DNA from: Acidicapsa ligni
GTDB taxonomy: Bacteria; Acidobacteriota; Terriglobia; Terriglobales; Acidobacteriaceae
NCBI RefSeq assembly: GCF_025685655.1
Contig: NZ_JAGSYG010000003.1
Location: 434,001-498,000 of the forward strand
Direction of reading: 5' to 3'
Length of the DNA: 64,000 bases
A program made the position numbers and the translations under genes. Positions 25,489 through 34,305 of this stretch are shown piece after piece. The notes beneath the pieces were generated by a model. It had not been told where the DNA came from and searched no databases. It saw only the letters and a list, made by a program, of their open reading frames with translations. The number at the start of each line of letters is the position of its first letter. Positions within the stretch are counted from its first letter, which is position 1.

Positions 25489-26454
25489 ATGCCCACCCAA
25501 AAGCCATCCCGCGCCGCCGCATCCAAATCAAAACAGCCGCCCGCCCAGTCCTCCTTTTCAAAAGCCATGCAGGAAATGCAGCAGCAGCCCGCTACGGCCT
25601 TTCCAAATATCTCCGCGCGCTGGCTGCTGAGCGCGGCGGGAGTCGTGGTCCTTCTGGCGCTGGCGTGCGCATGGCTGACGCTCTGCTTGCTCTTCTGGCA
25701 AGGTAGCTGGCAACTGCTCTACCACCCCAAAGCCGCCATCACCCGCACCCCGGCCAGCGTCGGCCTCAGCTATGAAACCATCCACTTTGCCACCACCGAA
25801 ACAGGAACGCCTCAGCTAACTGGCTGGTGGCTCCCGGCAGCCGACTCAGGCAAAACTATCACAGGCAAAACTGTCCTCCTGCTGCACGGCGCAGACGGCA
25901 ACCTTGGCGATACAGTGGACACCCTCGCCGCCCTGCATCGCCAGAATCTCTCCGTATTTGCCTTCGATTACCGCAGCTTCGGCCAGAGCCTTCCAGCCAG
26001 GCCCAGCGAAGAGCATCTCCGCCAGGATGCCGAATCGGCTCTCAGCTACCTGACTCAGACCCGCCACATCGAGTTGAACAGTATCGTGCTTTACGGCACG
26101 GGCCTCGGTGCTAACCTGGCAGCCGAGCTTGCCGCGAGCCACAATGCACTTGCCGGGGCAATCCTGGCCCAGCCGCAAGCAGACCCGGTGGCCTCAATCT
26201 TCAGCGATTCCCGCAGTAAGCTTGTCCCCGCTCACTGGATCGTAAGCGACCGCTACGACCTCACCCAGGCATCGCAATCCCTGAAGGTTCCATCCCTATG
26301 GCTGATAGCCCAGCCAACCGACGGCAGGCCGCCTGTAATTCCGCAGGCCTACGAGACCGTAGCCTCACATAAAACAGCAGCAACACTGCGCGTCCCATTC
26401 GAGACAGACCCCAACTACACACTTGAATTAAAACGGTGGTTAGACGATCTATAA
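25489..26454 (+). CDS. Alpha/beta hydrolase-like, nucleophile replaced
   Basis: 321 residues: a Gln-rich cytoplasmic start, one membrane helix (about residues 45-70), then an alpha/beta hydrolase domain outside the membrane. TVLLLHGADGNLGD is the oxyanion region and VFAFDYRSFGQS the next strand. The nucleophile elbow reads LYGTGLGANLAAEL, so the Ser of GxSxG is replaced by Gly. Either the protein is a non-catalytic relative or it uses another residue. No operon partner. Confidence 0.65.
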   Translation: MPTQKPSRAAASKSKQPPAQSSFSKAMQEMQQQPATAFPNISARWLLSAAGVVVLLALACAWLTLCLLFWQGSWQLLYHPKAAITRTPASVGLSYETIHFATTETGTPQLTGWWLPAADSGKTITGKTVLLLHGADGNLGDTVDTLAALHRQNLSVFAFDYRSFGQSLPARPSEEHLRQDAESALSYLTQTRHIELNSIVLYGTGLGANLAAELAASHNALAGAILAQPQADPVASIFSDSRSKLVPAHWIVSDRYDLTQASQSLKVPSLWLIAQPTDGRPPVIPQAYETVASHKTAATLRVPFETDPNYTLELKRWLDDL

Positions 26455-26475
26455 ATAACAAAATAAGCCTTTTAA

Positions 26476-26510
26476 TTCTACCCCGGTCGCGCTTTGCAAC
26501 CGGGATAGAA
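26476..26510. terminator. Hairpin terminator between convergent genes
   Basis: Arms TTCTACCCCGGT and ACCGGGATAGAA (one bulge) with an 11-base loop, between the hydrolase-like gene and hldE, which converge. Confidence 0.65.
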
Positions 26511-26523
26511 AACCGAGGACCAA

Positions 26524-27969
26524 CTATTTCCCCGTCGCGCCTTTTTCGATCAAGCGAGTAGTCGAGTATCCATCCACGGTAGGCACAATCCTTACCTGCC
26601 CACCCCAGGACATTACTTCCTGCGCGCCAACTACGGTATCCACGTTGTAATCGCCACCCTTCACGATCACATCGGGCCGGGCCGCTACGATCAGCTCCAG
26701 CGGAGTCGGCTCATCGAAGACTACAACCGCATCCACCGCAGCCAAAGCAGCCAACACCCGCGCCCGCTCCCGTTCGCCGACGATTGGACGGCTAGGCCCC
26801 TTCAAACGGCTTACCGAAGCATCGCTGTTGATCGCCACAATAAGCCGGTCGCCTGTCCGCCGCGCCTGCTCCAGCACTGTAATGTGCCCCACATGCAGCA
26901 GGTCAAAGCAGCCATTGGTGAACGCAACGCGCTCTCCTACTGCTCGCCAGGTGTTCACGCGATTCACCAACTCTTCTCGCGAAACTACCTTGTCCACAGC
27001 ATGCAGCGCAATCTCCGGAGCCAGCGCTGCGAGCAGCTCGTGCTTCTCGATCGGCACCGTTCCAACTTTGGCGACGACTATTCCCGCCGCGATGTTGGCC
27101 AGTTGAACTGCCGTCTCCGGCTGAAGCCCAGAGGCTAAACCTAAGGCCAACACAGAGATAACTGTATCTCCTGCACCTGATACATCAAATACTTGACGCG
27201 CCACTGCCGGCAGAATCGTCCGGCTATCGGCACGTACCAGCGCAATACCTTTTTCGCTCAGAGTAGCCGTCATGAACTGCAGATCGAACTCCGGAACCAT
27301 CCGCTCCGCAGCCGCAAGCATCTTGTCCAGATCCCGCACATCCTCGCGCGAAGCAGACGCCAACTCACCCAGATTCGGGCAAACCGTAGTCGCTCCCCGG
27401 TACCGTCCAAAGTCAGAGCTCTTGGGATCGACCAGCACCGGAATCTGCGCCTCGCGTGCCGCGGCGATCACCTTCTGGCAAACCTCGGCCGAAAGCACTC
27501 CCTTGGCGTAATCGGAAAGCACCACCGCATGGCACCCCGGCAACTCTGCCAGGGCAATCTCCAGCAGGCGCGCATAATCCGCATCCGGACGAGTCGCCAA
27601 GTGCTCGCTGTCTAACCGCAACATCTGCTGGCGGCCACCGAGAATTCGGAGCTTGGTAATCGTCGGAAAACCCTCGCATGAGACCAGGAGCGAACGAATT
27701 CCATCCTTTTTCAAACAGCTCACCAGCGAACGCTGATTCTCATCGTCCCCGGCAAACCCGGCCAGCACAACCTCAGCGCCGAGCCGAGCCAGATTCATGG
27801 CCACGTTTGCCGCGCCGCCCGGCTGCTCGCTCGTATGCGTCGCACGCACCACCGGCACGGGAGCCTCGGGAGAAATCCTCCCAACCTCGCCCCAGATGTA
27901 CTTATCCAGCATCACATCGCCAAGCACCAGCAGCCGCTTGTTCGGCCACTCGTGCTCGATCTCATGCAT
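26524..27969 (-). CDS. hldE: Bifunctional heptose kinase/adenylyltransferase HldE
   Basis: It makes D-glycero-beta-D-manno-heptose 1,7-bisphosphate and later attaches ADP, in lipopolysaccharide inner-core synthesis. The N-terminal pfkB-type kinase is shown by RLLVLGDVMLDKYIWGEV, EQPGGAANVAMNLARLGAEV and DVSGAGDTVISV. The C-terminal cytidylyltransferase-like domain starts VAFTNGCFDLLHVGHI and ends with GGDYNVDTVVG and YSTTRLIEK. ATG 27969 is favoured; TTG at 27993 overlaps the gmhA stop and would add eight residues. Cotranscribed with gmhA. Confidence 0.93.
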   Translation of the reverse strand: MHEIEHEWPNKRLLVLGDVMLDKYIWGEVGRISPEAPVPVVRATHTSEQPGGAANVAMNLARLGAEVVLAGFAGDDENQRSLVSCLKKDGIRSLLVSCEGFPTITKLRILGGRQQMLRLDSEHLATRPDADYARLLEIALAELPGCHAVVLSDYAKGVLSAEVCQKVIAAAREAQIPVLVDPKSSDFGRYRGATTVCPNLGELASASREDVRDLDKMLAAAERMVPEFDLQFMTATLSEKGIALVRADSRTILPAVARQVFDVSGAGDTVISVLALGLASGLQPETAVQLANIAAGIVVAKVGTVPIEKHELLAALAPEIALHAVDKVVSREELVNRVNTWRAVGERVAFTNGCFDLLHVGHITVLEQARRTGDRLIVAINSDASVSRLKGPSRPIVGERERARVLAALAAVDAVVVFDEPTPLELIVAARPDVIVKGGDYNVDTVVGAQEVMSWGGQVRIVPTVDGYSTTRLIEKGATGK

Positions 27970-27989
27970 TACCTCGTGCAGTTGCTCGA

Positions 27990-28604
27990 TCAAAGCGCGC
28001 CCCCTTGAACACCCGTTTGGGTCTGAACCCAATCCAGCTCTACCCAGTCGCAAAGCATGTGCGCAACCAGGCTATGCGCTTCCTGTACCCGCGCCGTGTC
28101 TTTTGAAGGAACGGCAAACAAAAAGTCCGCCATCGTGGCCAGCTTACCGCCGCCGATTCCCGTGAAGGCAACTGTGACCATGCCGAGTTCCTTGGCCACT
28201 TCAACCGCTTTCACCACATTGGGACTATTGCCCGAAGTCGATATCCCGATCAGGAGGTCGCCTGCATTTCCGAGCGCCTCAACCTGCCGCGAAAACACCG
28301 CTTCGTACCCGTAATCGTTTGCCACGGCCGTCAATATCGACGTGTCGGTGGTCAGCGCAATCGACGGCAAACCACGCCGTTCCCTGCGAAAACGCCCTAC
28401 AATCTCCGCTGCCATATGCTGCGCATCGGCCGCGCTTCCACCATTGCCGCACCACAGAATCTTCTTGCCCGCAGCCAGGGCGTCCACCATGGCCAGAGCA
28501 ATCTTCTCCACCAGTTCCTGCTGCACTGTGATCGCCTTGATCACGTCCAGGTGGTCGGTTATCGCCTTGAAAAACACAGTTTGCGCGTTTGGATGACCTT
28601 GCAT
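27990..28604 (-). CDS. gmhA: Sedoheptulose 7-phosphate isomerase
   Basis: 204 residues with a SIS domain: [20 protein letters not shown], then [19 protein letters not shown] and [19 protein letters not shown]. It converts sedoheptulose 7-phosphate to D-glycero-D-manno-heptose 7-phosphate, the first step of ADP-heptose synthesis. GGAG sits 3 bases before the ATG. It leads the gmhA-hldE operon and is divergent from gmhB, so all three can be controlled from one 117-base intergenic region. Confidence 0.93.
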   Translation of the reverse strand: MQGHPNAQTVFFKAITDHLDVIKAITVQQELVEKIALAMVDALAAGKKILWCGNGGSAADAQHMAAEIVGRFRRERRGLPSIALTTDTSILTAVANDYGYEAVFSRQVEALGNAGDLLIGISTSGNSPNVVKAVEVAKELGMVTVAFTGIGGGKLATMADFLFAVPSKDTARVQEAHSLVAHMLCDWVELDWVQTQTGVQGGAL

Positions 28605-28721
28605 ATTCTCCTTCGCCGTTCTGAATCCGTACAGTTCTGAATCCCGTAACGGTTGTACGTTTACGTTCCCCGCAGTTTGGGGAACCGAGTCTTTTTACTT
28701 CTTAATTGTTATGATAGCGGT

Positions 28722-29351
28722 GTGACTACCGGTTACGACAGTGCCCATCTCGATGCCGCAGGTAATATCATTTCTTCTGATGCGGCCAGCACCCTCACCA
28801 GCCGTACACTTCAAACCGTATTCCTGGATCGTGACGGAGTGATAAACCAAAAGCTTCCCGAGGGCGAATACGTCTCCTCCTGGGATCGCTTTACGCTTAT
28901 CCCCGGCACTGCCGAAGCCATCCGGCGTCTCAATCAGGCAGAGCTCCGCGTCATCGTAGTCACCAATCAGCGGGGCGTTGCGCTGGGTAAATACACCACA
29001 GAAACCGTCGATCTCATTCACCTGAATCTCCAGGAAACCCTGGCAAGATCGGGTGCCCACATCGACGCCTTCTACTTCTGCGCCCATGACAAGAAAGAGT
29101 GCGACTGCCGCAAACCCCTCCCCGGCATGTTCCATCAGGCTCAGACCGACTTCCCGGAAATTGCCCCTGCCAGCAGCGTCATCGTTGGCGACTCACTCTC
29201 CGACATCCAGTTTGGCGCCAATCTCAACCTGCGCACCATCTTCATTGAGGGCGACCCCGAACATCGCAAAGCCGGAGCCGAAAAAGCAATAGAACTGGCC
29301 AACCGGACTGTCAAAAATCTAGCCGAGGCTGTCGATCTTCTGCTCAAGTAA
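28722..29351 (+). CDS. gmhB: D,D-heptose 1,7-bisphosphate phosphatase
   Basis: HAD-family phosphatase acting between the two HldE steps. Motifs: VFLDRDGVINQKLPEGEYV (nucleophile DxD), VIVVTNQRGVALG (motif II), the zinc-binding loop CAHDKKECDCRKP typical of GmhB, and IVGDSLSDIQFG (motif IV). GTG 28722 is preferred; a TATGAT box at 28710-28715 would put transcription start almost at this codon, so a leaderless message is possible. The frame runs open to 28653 but upstream residues look non-coding. Confidence 0.88.
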   Translation: MTTGYDSAHLDAAGNIISSDAASTLTSRTLQTVFLDRDGVINQKLPEGEYVSSWDRFTLIPGTAEAIRRLNQAELRVIVVTNQRGVALGKYTTETVDLIHLNLQETLARSGAHIDAFYFCAHDKKECDCRKPLPGMFHQAQTDFPEIAPASSVIVGDSLSDIQFGANLNLRTIFIEGDPEHRKAGAEKAIELANRTVKNLAEAVDLLLK

Positions 29352-29396
29352 AGCTTGAACAAATCCGCAAAAATAAAACAAATAAAGCAGTTATAA

Positions 29397-29440
29397 GCAG
29401 CAGCAGATTCCCTGCGGGAATGACAGCCAGAAAGGCAAGG
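29397..29440 (-). repeat. Intergenic repeat, copy E (inverted)
   Basis: On the minus strand the core reads TCTGGCTGTC then ATTCCCGCAGGGAAT and CTGCTG (29401-29431); the C/T-rich tract with GCCTTTTGC units continues toward 29490. It lies in the 245-base gap between the convergent gmhB and hldD. Confidence 0.75.
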
Positions 29441-29542
29441 GCAAAAGCAGAGGTGCTTTCTCTTTCACGTGCTCAAAAGGCAAAAGCAAGGGTGGTTTTT
29501 CTCTCACCTGCTTTATTTGAACTCCCCTAAAAAGTCTCAGGT

Positions 29543-29580
29543 GCTGCATCCCAGTCGCGTCTTTGCTACCAGGATGCAGC
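29543..29580. terminator. Hairpin terminator, gmhB/hldD
   Basis: Arms GCTGCATCC and GGATGCAGC with a 20-base loop, between the convergent gmhB and hldD genes. Confidence 0.55.
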
Positions 29581-29596
29581 TACCAGATTCTTCGGC

Positions 29597-30595
29597 CTAA
29601 GCCCCGATAGCGTCCAGCGTGGCGAAAGTCTCTTTCACTCCCGCTTCCAGCCCGGTCATCTCCAGATCGCAACCCAGCCCTCGCAGCCCGGTAAGATCAG
29701 CCTGCGTAAAGTGCTGATACCGTCCGTCCAGATCTGCTGGAAACGGCACATACTCAATCGGGACGACTCCATGCACCAGCATCAGCGCATGAGCCACCTC
29801 ATTGAAGGTGCTGGCCACGCCCGACCCTGCATTCACTACGCCCTGGTATACCTTGCGGCTGCTTCCGGCAGCAGGCGCATACGGCCCAATCTGCGCAAAG
29901 AACATATTCAGCCGCGCCAGATCGCGCACATACACAAAATCCCGCCGCTGCTCGCCATCCGCATAGCCGCCTGTCCCGCCGAAGAGCTTTACCTTGCCGA
30001 TATCCTTCATCTGCTTGGTAAAGTGGTGCATCACGGAAGCCATGCGCCCCTTGTGCTGCTCCCGCGGACCATAAACATTGAAGTAGCGCAGCCCCACCGC
30101 AGTGATCGGCACATTATCCAACGCCAACTGATTGCGGAAGTAGTGATCGAAGGCGAGCTTTGAATAGCCATAGATATTCAGCGGCCGCTCGTTCTCAATT
30201 GTCGGCGTAAAGTGCCCCGGACCGCTCAGCCCATACACCGCAGCGGTGGATGCAAACACAAGTGGTGCAGCAACATGGATCGCATACTTCAACACATCCT
30301 TCGTGTATTCGAAGTTGTTATCCATCATGTACACGCCGTCGTCTTCCAGCGTGTTTGAACAAGCACCCTGGTGCAGAATCGCCTCAACCTTACCCAGTCC
30401 CAGCGAGTTCTCTTTCAGCGCCCGCCTAAACTCCCGCTTGTCGAGGTAGTCCACATATCGTGCCCCATGCAGATTCTGAAACTTCCGCGCATTGGCAAAG
30501 TTGTCTACGATCAAGATGTCCGTGATTCCATGCGCATTCAGCTCATGCACCACGTTGCTGCCAATGAATCCCGCCCCGCCGGTAACAATGTACAT
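29597..30595 (-). CDS. hldD: ADP-heptose 6-epimerase HldD
   Basis: 332-residue extended short-chain dehydrogenase that converts ADP-D-glycero- to ADP-L-glycero-D-manno-heptose, the last pathway step. It shows MYIVTGGAGFIGSNVVHELN (NADP site), ILHQGACSNTLEDDG, the Tyr-Lys pair in NIYGYSKLAFDHYF, and GLRYFNVYGPREQHKGRMAS, all typical of HldD/RfaD. It is followed 18 bases downstream (minus-strand order: upstream) by the heptosyltransferase gene, forming an operon. Confidence 0.93.
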   Translation of the reverse strand: MYIVTGGAGFIGSNVVHELNAHGITDILIVDNFANARKFQNLHGARYVDYLDKREFRRALKENSLGLGKVEAILHQGACSNTLEDDGVYMMDNNFEYTKDVLKYAIHVAAPLVFASTAAVYGLSGPGHFTPTIENERPLNIYGYSKLAFDHYFRNQLALDNVPITAVGLRYFNVYGPREQHKGRMASVMHHFTKQMKDIGKVKLFGGTGGYADGEQRRDFVYVRDLARLNMFFAQIGPYAPAAGSSRKVYQGVVNAGSGVASTFNEVAHALMLVHGVVPIEYVPFPADLDGRYQHFTQADLTGLRGLGCDLEMTGLEAGVKETFATLDAIGA

Positions 30596-30613
30596 TTCTC
30601 GTCTATCTCCCTG

Positions 30614-31684
30614 TTAGCTCTGAGCCGAAAGCACTCGTCCCGCAGCATGAGCCATCTCATCGACTGTGATTGAAGTCAGACAACGCCGCTTCTCGATCAC
30701 GCATGTTTCCAGATTGCAGCCATAGCAACTCGTCTGATGATAGATGACCTGGTGTTTTTCTCCGATTGGATACCAGATACCGGGAAGCCCCCGCGCTGAA
30801 AACGCAATGACGCACGGCACACCCGCCGCAGCCGCCAGATGCATCGGCCCCGAATCCGGCCCGAGGAACAGCCGCGCACCCTCAAACACCGCTGCCGTCT
30901 CGCGCGGAGAAAGCTTGCCGCAGAGATTCGCCACAGTCCCCGGCCAGGCCCCGGCCGCGAACGTGCTGACCTCGGCATCTTCCCCCGCTCCAATCAACGC
31001 CAGCCCGTGCCCTGGATATTCGCGCGCTACCTGTCCGAGTAACTCGCGCCAGTTTTCCTGGCCCCAGTCCTTGGCCTGCATCTTGGTTCCCGGCCCGCAA
31101 ACAACCAGCGGCTTTCCGGCAAGTTCTCCCAAAGCCAGCCGAGCTTTCGCCCGCTCCGCGCCTGTAAGCCCAAGGTTCCAGTTGGCCAGCGTTCCCGGCT
31201 CCGCATCGCCGAGTTCGCGCATCGTCCGCGCCAGCCGAAATGCCTCCGGCTCAAACTTCCCGGTCTCGGAGTCGAATCGTCTCTCCAGCTCGGCCAGACC
31301 CGGCAGCCCGACAATTCGCTTCACGCCCGCGGCCCAGCGAAAGAACAACGCATCGCGCCGAACCGCCTTCAACGGCCGCACCGGCATCAGGTATACCAGT
31401 ACCTCGGGGTTGAATCGCCGAATCTCCGCTGCCAGCTTCAGCAACTCCATGGGATTCCGCGTCCCGACCGAGTAGCGCATGTACCCCTGCACCAGCCCCG
31501 AATCGCCCAGCACGGCAGCCGCCGCTGGAGCCTTTGCATGTACCGGAAAATTGGTGAGCAGCACCCGCTCCGCAGCGGGAAAAACGCGTTGAATGAGATG
31601 AAAACAAGGCAAGGCGACAGTGGTATCGCCCAAACTGCCTAATCGATAGATGAGTACTCTCTTGACCGAAGAATCCGGCTGCAC
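30614..31684 (-). CDS. GT9 heptosyltransferase (WaaF/WaaC-like)
   Basis: 356 residues of the glycosyltransferase 9 family, which adds heptose from ADP-heptose to the lipopolysaccharide core on the cytoplasmic face. It begins KRVLIYRLGSLGDTTVALPC, the family's N-terminal signature. The C-terminal half has CGPGTKMQAKDWGQENW, LALIGAGEDAE, NLCGKLSPRETAAV and FLGPDSGPMHLAAAAGVPCV, the donor site. It sits directly before hldD in the same transcript, as expected for an ADP-heptose user. Acceptor and linkage cannot be read from sequence. Confidence 0.85.
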   Translation of the reverse strand: MQPDSSVKRVLIYRLGSLGDTTVALPCFHLIQRVFPAAERVLLTNFPVHAKAPAAAAVLGDSGLVQGYMRYSVGTRNPMELLKLAAEIRRFNPEVLVYLMPVRPLKAVRRDALFFRWAAGVKRIVGLPGLAELERRFDSETGKFEPEAFRLARTMRELGDAEPGTLANWNLGLTGAERAKARLALGELAGKPLVVCGPGTKMQAKDWGQENWRELLGQVAREYPGHGLALIGAGEDAEVSTFAAGAWPGTVANLCGKLSPRETAAVFEGARLFLGPDSGPMHLAAAAGVPCVIAFSARGLPGIWYPIGEKHQVIYHQTSCYGCNLETCVIEKRRCLTSITVDEMAHAAGRVLSAQS

Positions 31685-31768
31685 AGTCGCTCCTTGGGGT
31701 TGGGGCTGACAGTTAACCAGATCTGATCTGGGGTCCTGGCTCTGAAAATGTATGCCCTGAGTAAAAGC

Positions 31769-33970
31769 CTAGAAACGTTTCAACTCTACGATGGTTCGCA
31801 GAACATCCTCCGGCTGAGGCAAGATTGCATCCTCCAGCAGCGGCTGGTAGGCGACAAAAGTATCCATCGCCGCAACCCGCTTCACAGGAGCATCCAGGTC
31901 TTCAAAAAGCTCGTCGGCAATACGCGCGGCAATCTCCGCACCGTAGCCCCAGCTCTTCGTATCCTCGTAAGCCACAATGACCTTGCTTGTCTTCTTTACC
32001 GAAGTTGCAATCGCATCCCAATCATAAGGGCTCAGCGTCCGCAGATCGATCACTTCCGTCTGGATGCCATGCTCGCGTTCGGCTTTCTGCGCCGCCTGCA
32101 AAGCCCTCGGAACCAGCGCGCCATACGTCACAATTGTGACATCTGTACCCGCGCGGGCAATCGCCGCCTTGCCAAACGGAACCATGTAGTCCGGCCCCGC
32201 ATACGGAGCACGTCCATAAGGCTCGCGATACAGCCGCTTGTGCTCCAGAAACAACACCGGATCATCGCACCGGATCGCCGTCCGCAGCAGCCCGTTCGCA
32301 TCCAGAGCATTCGATGGAAACACCACCCGCAGCCCCGGAATATGCGTAAAGATCGACTCGCCGCTCTGCGAGTGATAAATCGACCCGCCCGTGAGATAGC
32401 CGCCAATCGGCACGCGAATCACCACGGGAGCCTTGAAGCTCCCATTTGACCGCCAGCGCATCAGCGCCAGCTCATTGCGAATCTGGTGTACCGCGGGCCA
32501 GATGTAATCGAAGAACTGAATCTCCACCACCGGCTTCATTCCGCGCACAGCATAGCCTACTGCGCGTCCGACGATATTCGCCTCAGCCAGCGGCGAATTG
32601 AACACACGCTCTGAACCGAACTCCATTTGCAACCCGGACGTCAGCGAAAAAACGCCGCCCTTGCCCTTGACTTCCTTCAGAGCATCTTCCCGCGTGGCAT
32701 CGGCGACATCCTCGCCGTACACCACAATGCGCGGATCACGCCGCATCTCGTCCCGCAGGCAAACGTTGATCATATCGGCCATCGTTCGGTCAGCCTTTGG
32801 CGGAGTTCCTTCTTTCTGCCATAGCGGCTCAGAGGCCAGTTCCTCGCGTGTCGGATCGAAGTCCTCGGAATATACATGCCGCAGAATGCTCGACAGCTCG
32901 GGAAGTGGCGCATCCACAGCTCGTATCGCTGCCGCTGCCACCTGCTCGTCGATCTGCTGCTCCAGCGCATTCAACTCGCCGGTGCTCAGCATTCCCTCAC
33001 GCAACAACCGCATCTGCAGCGTGTGCAGCGGATCGCGCATGGCATCCGCTTCGCGCTCCGCCTTGGAGCGGTAATTTTTGTCGTCCTCAGAGAACGAATG
33101 CGAGTAGATCCGAACGCAGTGCCCGTGCACAAACGCCGGTCCCTTACCCGCGCGGCAATGCTCCACCGCTCCCACAAAAGCCCGATAGCTCGCCTCGGGA
33201 TCTGTTCCATCTACCTCGGCAAAATAGAAGTTGGGAAAGTTGGCCACCAGCCGCGAGATATTTCCGCCGGGAGTATTCGCCTCGACCGGCACGGAAATCG
33301 CGTACCCGTTATCCTCCACGCAGAAGACCACCGGCAGCTTTTTGTTCGAGGCCGTATTCAGCGCCTCCCAGAACTCGCCCTGCGAAGTCGAACCCTCGCC
33401 GATGCAGGTCAGCACCACCTCATCAGAATGAAACTTCACATGGCTGAAGGCTCGATAATCCTGGTCCCCCTCCGGCACCGAGGCCGCATCGGGAAAGTGC
33501 GAAAAATATCGCCCCGCCTCAGCCACGCCCACCGCATGAAGAACCTGCGTCGCCGTCGAAGAAGAGGTGCTCACGATATTCAACTTCGTACTGGCCCAGT
33601 GCGAAGGCATCTGCCGCCCGCCGCTTGCCGGATCAGCCGCCGATCCAACCGACTGCAACAGCATGTCCTCAGCCGTTACACCCAGCGCCAGGCAGAGCGC
33701 GCGATCTCGATAATACGGCACCACCCAGTCATATCCGGGCCGCAACGCCTTGGCCGCAGCCACCTGGAAAGCCTCATGGCCGGCTGCCGAAATCTGGAAG
33801 AAAATTTTCTGCTGGCGCTTCAGCAAAATCTCGCGGTCGTCTATCCGACGGGAAGCGTACATCAGCCGGTAAAAATCCACCAACTGCCCGGGCGTCAGTG
33901 CAGACGAACTATCCGCAGGCGAAGCATCAATCGAGGAAGCGGACGTACCCGCCAGCGCTGCATTTTTCAT
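31769..33970 (-). CDS. Fused E1 alpha-beta 2-oxoacid dehydrogenase
   Basis: 733 residues from ATG 33970 ([13 protein letters not shown]), which has AGAGGGG upstream. The N-terminal half is the E1 alpha subunit with the thiamine diphosphate site [20 protein letters not shown] (Glu in place of the usual Asp of GDG) and [10 protein letters not shown]. The C-terminal half is E1 beta with [30 protein letters not shown] and [12 protein letters not shown]. Most bacteria encode the halves separately; fused forms occur in Acidobacteria and Bacteroidetes and usually serve branched-chain 2-oxoacid (or pyruvate) oxidation. E2 and E3 genes are not in the window. Confidence 0.85.
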   Translation of the reverse strand: MKNAALAGTSASSIDASPADSSSALTPGQLVDFYRLMYASRRIDDREILLKRQQKIFFQISAAGHEAFQVAAAKALRPGYDWVVPYYRDRALCLALGVTAEDMLLQSVGSAADPASGGRQMPSHWASTKLNIVSTSSSTATQVLHAVGVAEAGRYFSHFPDAASVPEGDQDYRAFSHVKFHSDEVVLTCIGEGSTSQGEFWEALNTASNKKLPVVFCVEDNGYAISVPVEANTPGGNISRLVANFPNFYFAEVDGTDPEASYRAFVGAVEHCRAGKGPAFVHGHCVRIYSHSFSEDDKNYRSKAEREADAMRDPLHTLQMRLLREGMLSTGELNALEQQIDEQVAAAAIRAVDAPLPELSSILRHVYSEDFDPTREELASEPLWQKEGTPPKADRTMADMINVCLRDEMRRDPRIVVYGEDVADATREDALKEVKGKGGVFSLTSGLQMEFGSERVFNSPLAEANIVGRAVGYAVRGMKPVVEIQFFDYIWPAVHQIRNELALMRWRSNGSFKAPVVIRVPIGGYLTGGSIYHSQSGESIFTHIPGLRVVFPSNALDANGLLRTAIRCDDPVLFLEHKRLYREPYGRAPYAGPDYMVPFGKAAIARAGTDVTIVTYGALVPRALQAAQKAEREHGIQTEVIDLRTLSPYDWDAIATSVKKTSKVIVAYEDTKSWGYGAEIAARIADELFEDLDAPVKRVAAMDTFVAYQPLLEDAILPQPEDVLRTIVELKRF

Positions 33971-34305
33971 ACTGGGAACCCCTCTGCCCATCCTCGAACC
34001 TCCGCCGGCTATTTCGCCTGAGACTGTCAACTCAGTAACGACCTTTTGCCGTCCGAATCATACTCAAACCCAATCGATTGTACCAACCAATACCACCTCC
34101 TCCAAAGACGCTTTCAGCCTCCTTCAACCGCCGACTATAACTAATCCGTATTGACGATTGAATTGTTGTCGTGTTTCTATTCGTCCTACTGTGCTGAACG
34201 AGTTGTATTGAAAGCTCCGGGCCGGCGGATGAAAAGTACCTCACCATCCGTAAGCCCATGAAAAAGCACGAGCAGTTTCAAAAACCTCAGGAGGACGATC
34301 CGCGC
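33971..34305. other. Divergent promoter region, E1 and hppA
   Basis: No gene is seen in these 335 bases. The middle (34100-34200) is less GC-rich and should hold both promoters. AGGAGG near 34290 is the hppA ribosome site. No convincing -35/-10 pair picked out. Confidence 0.45.
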
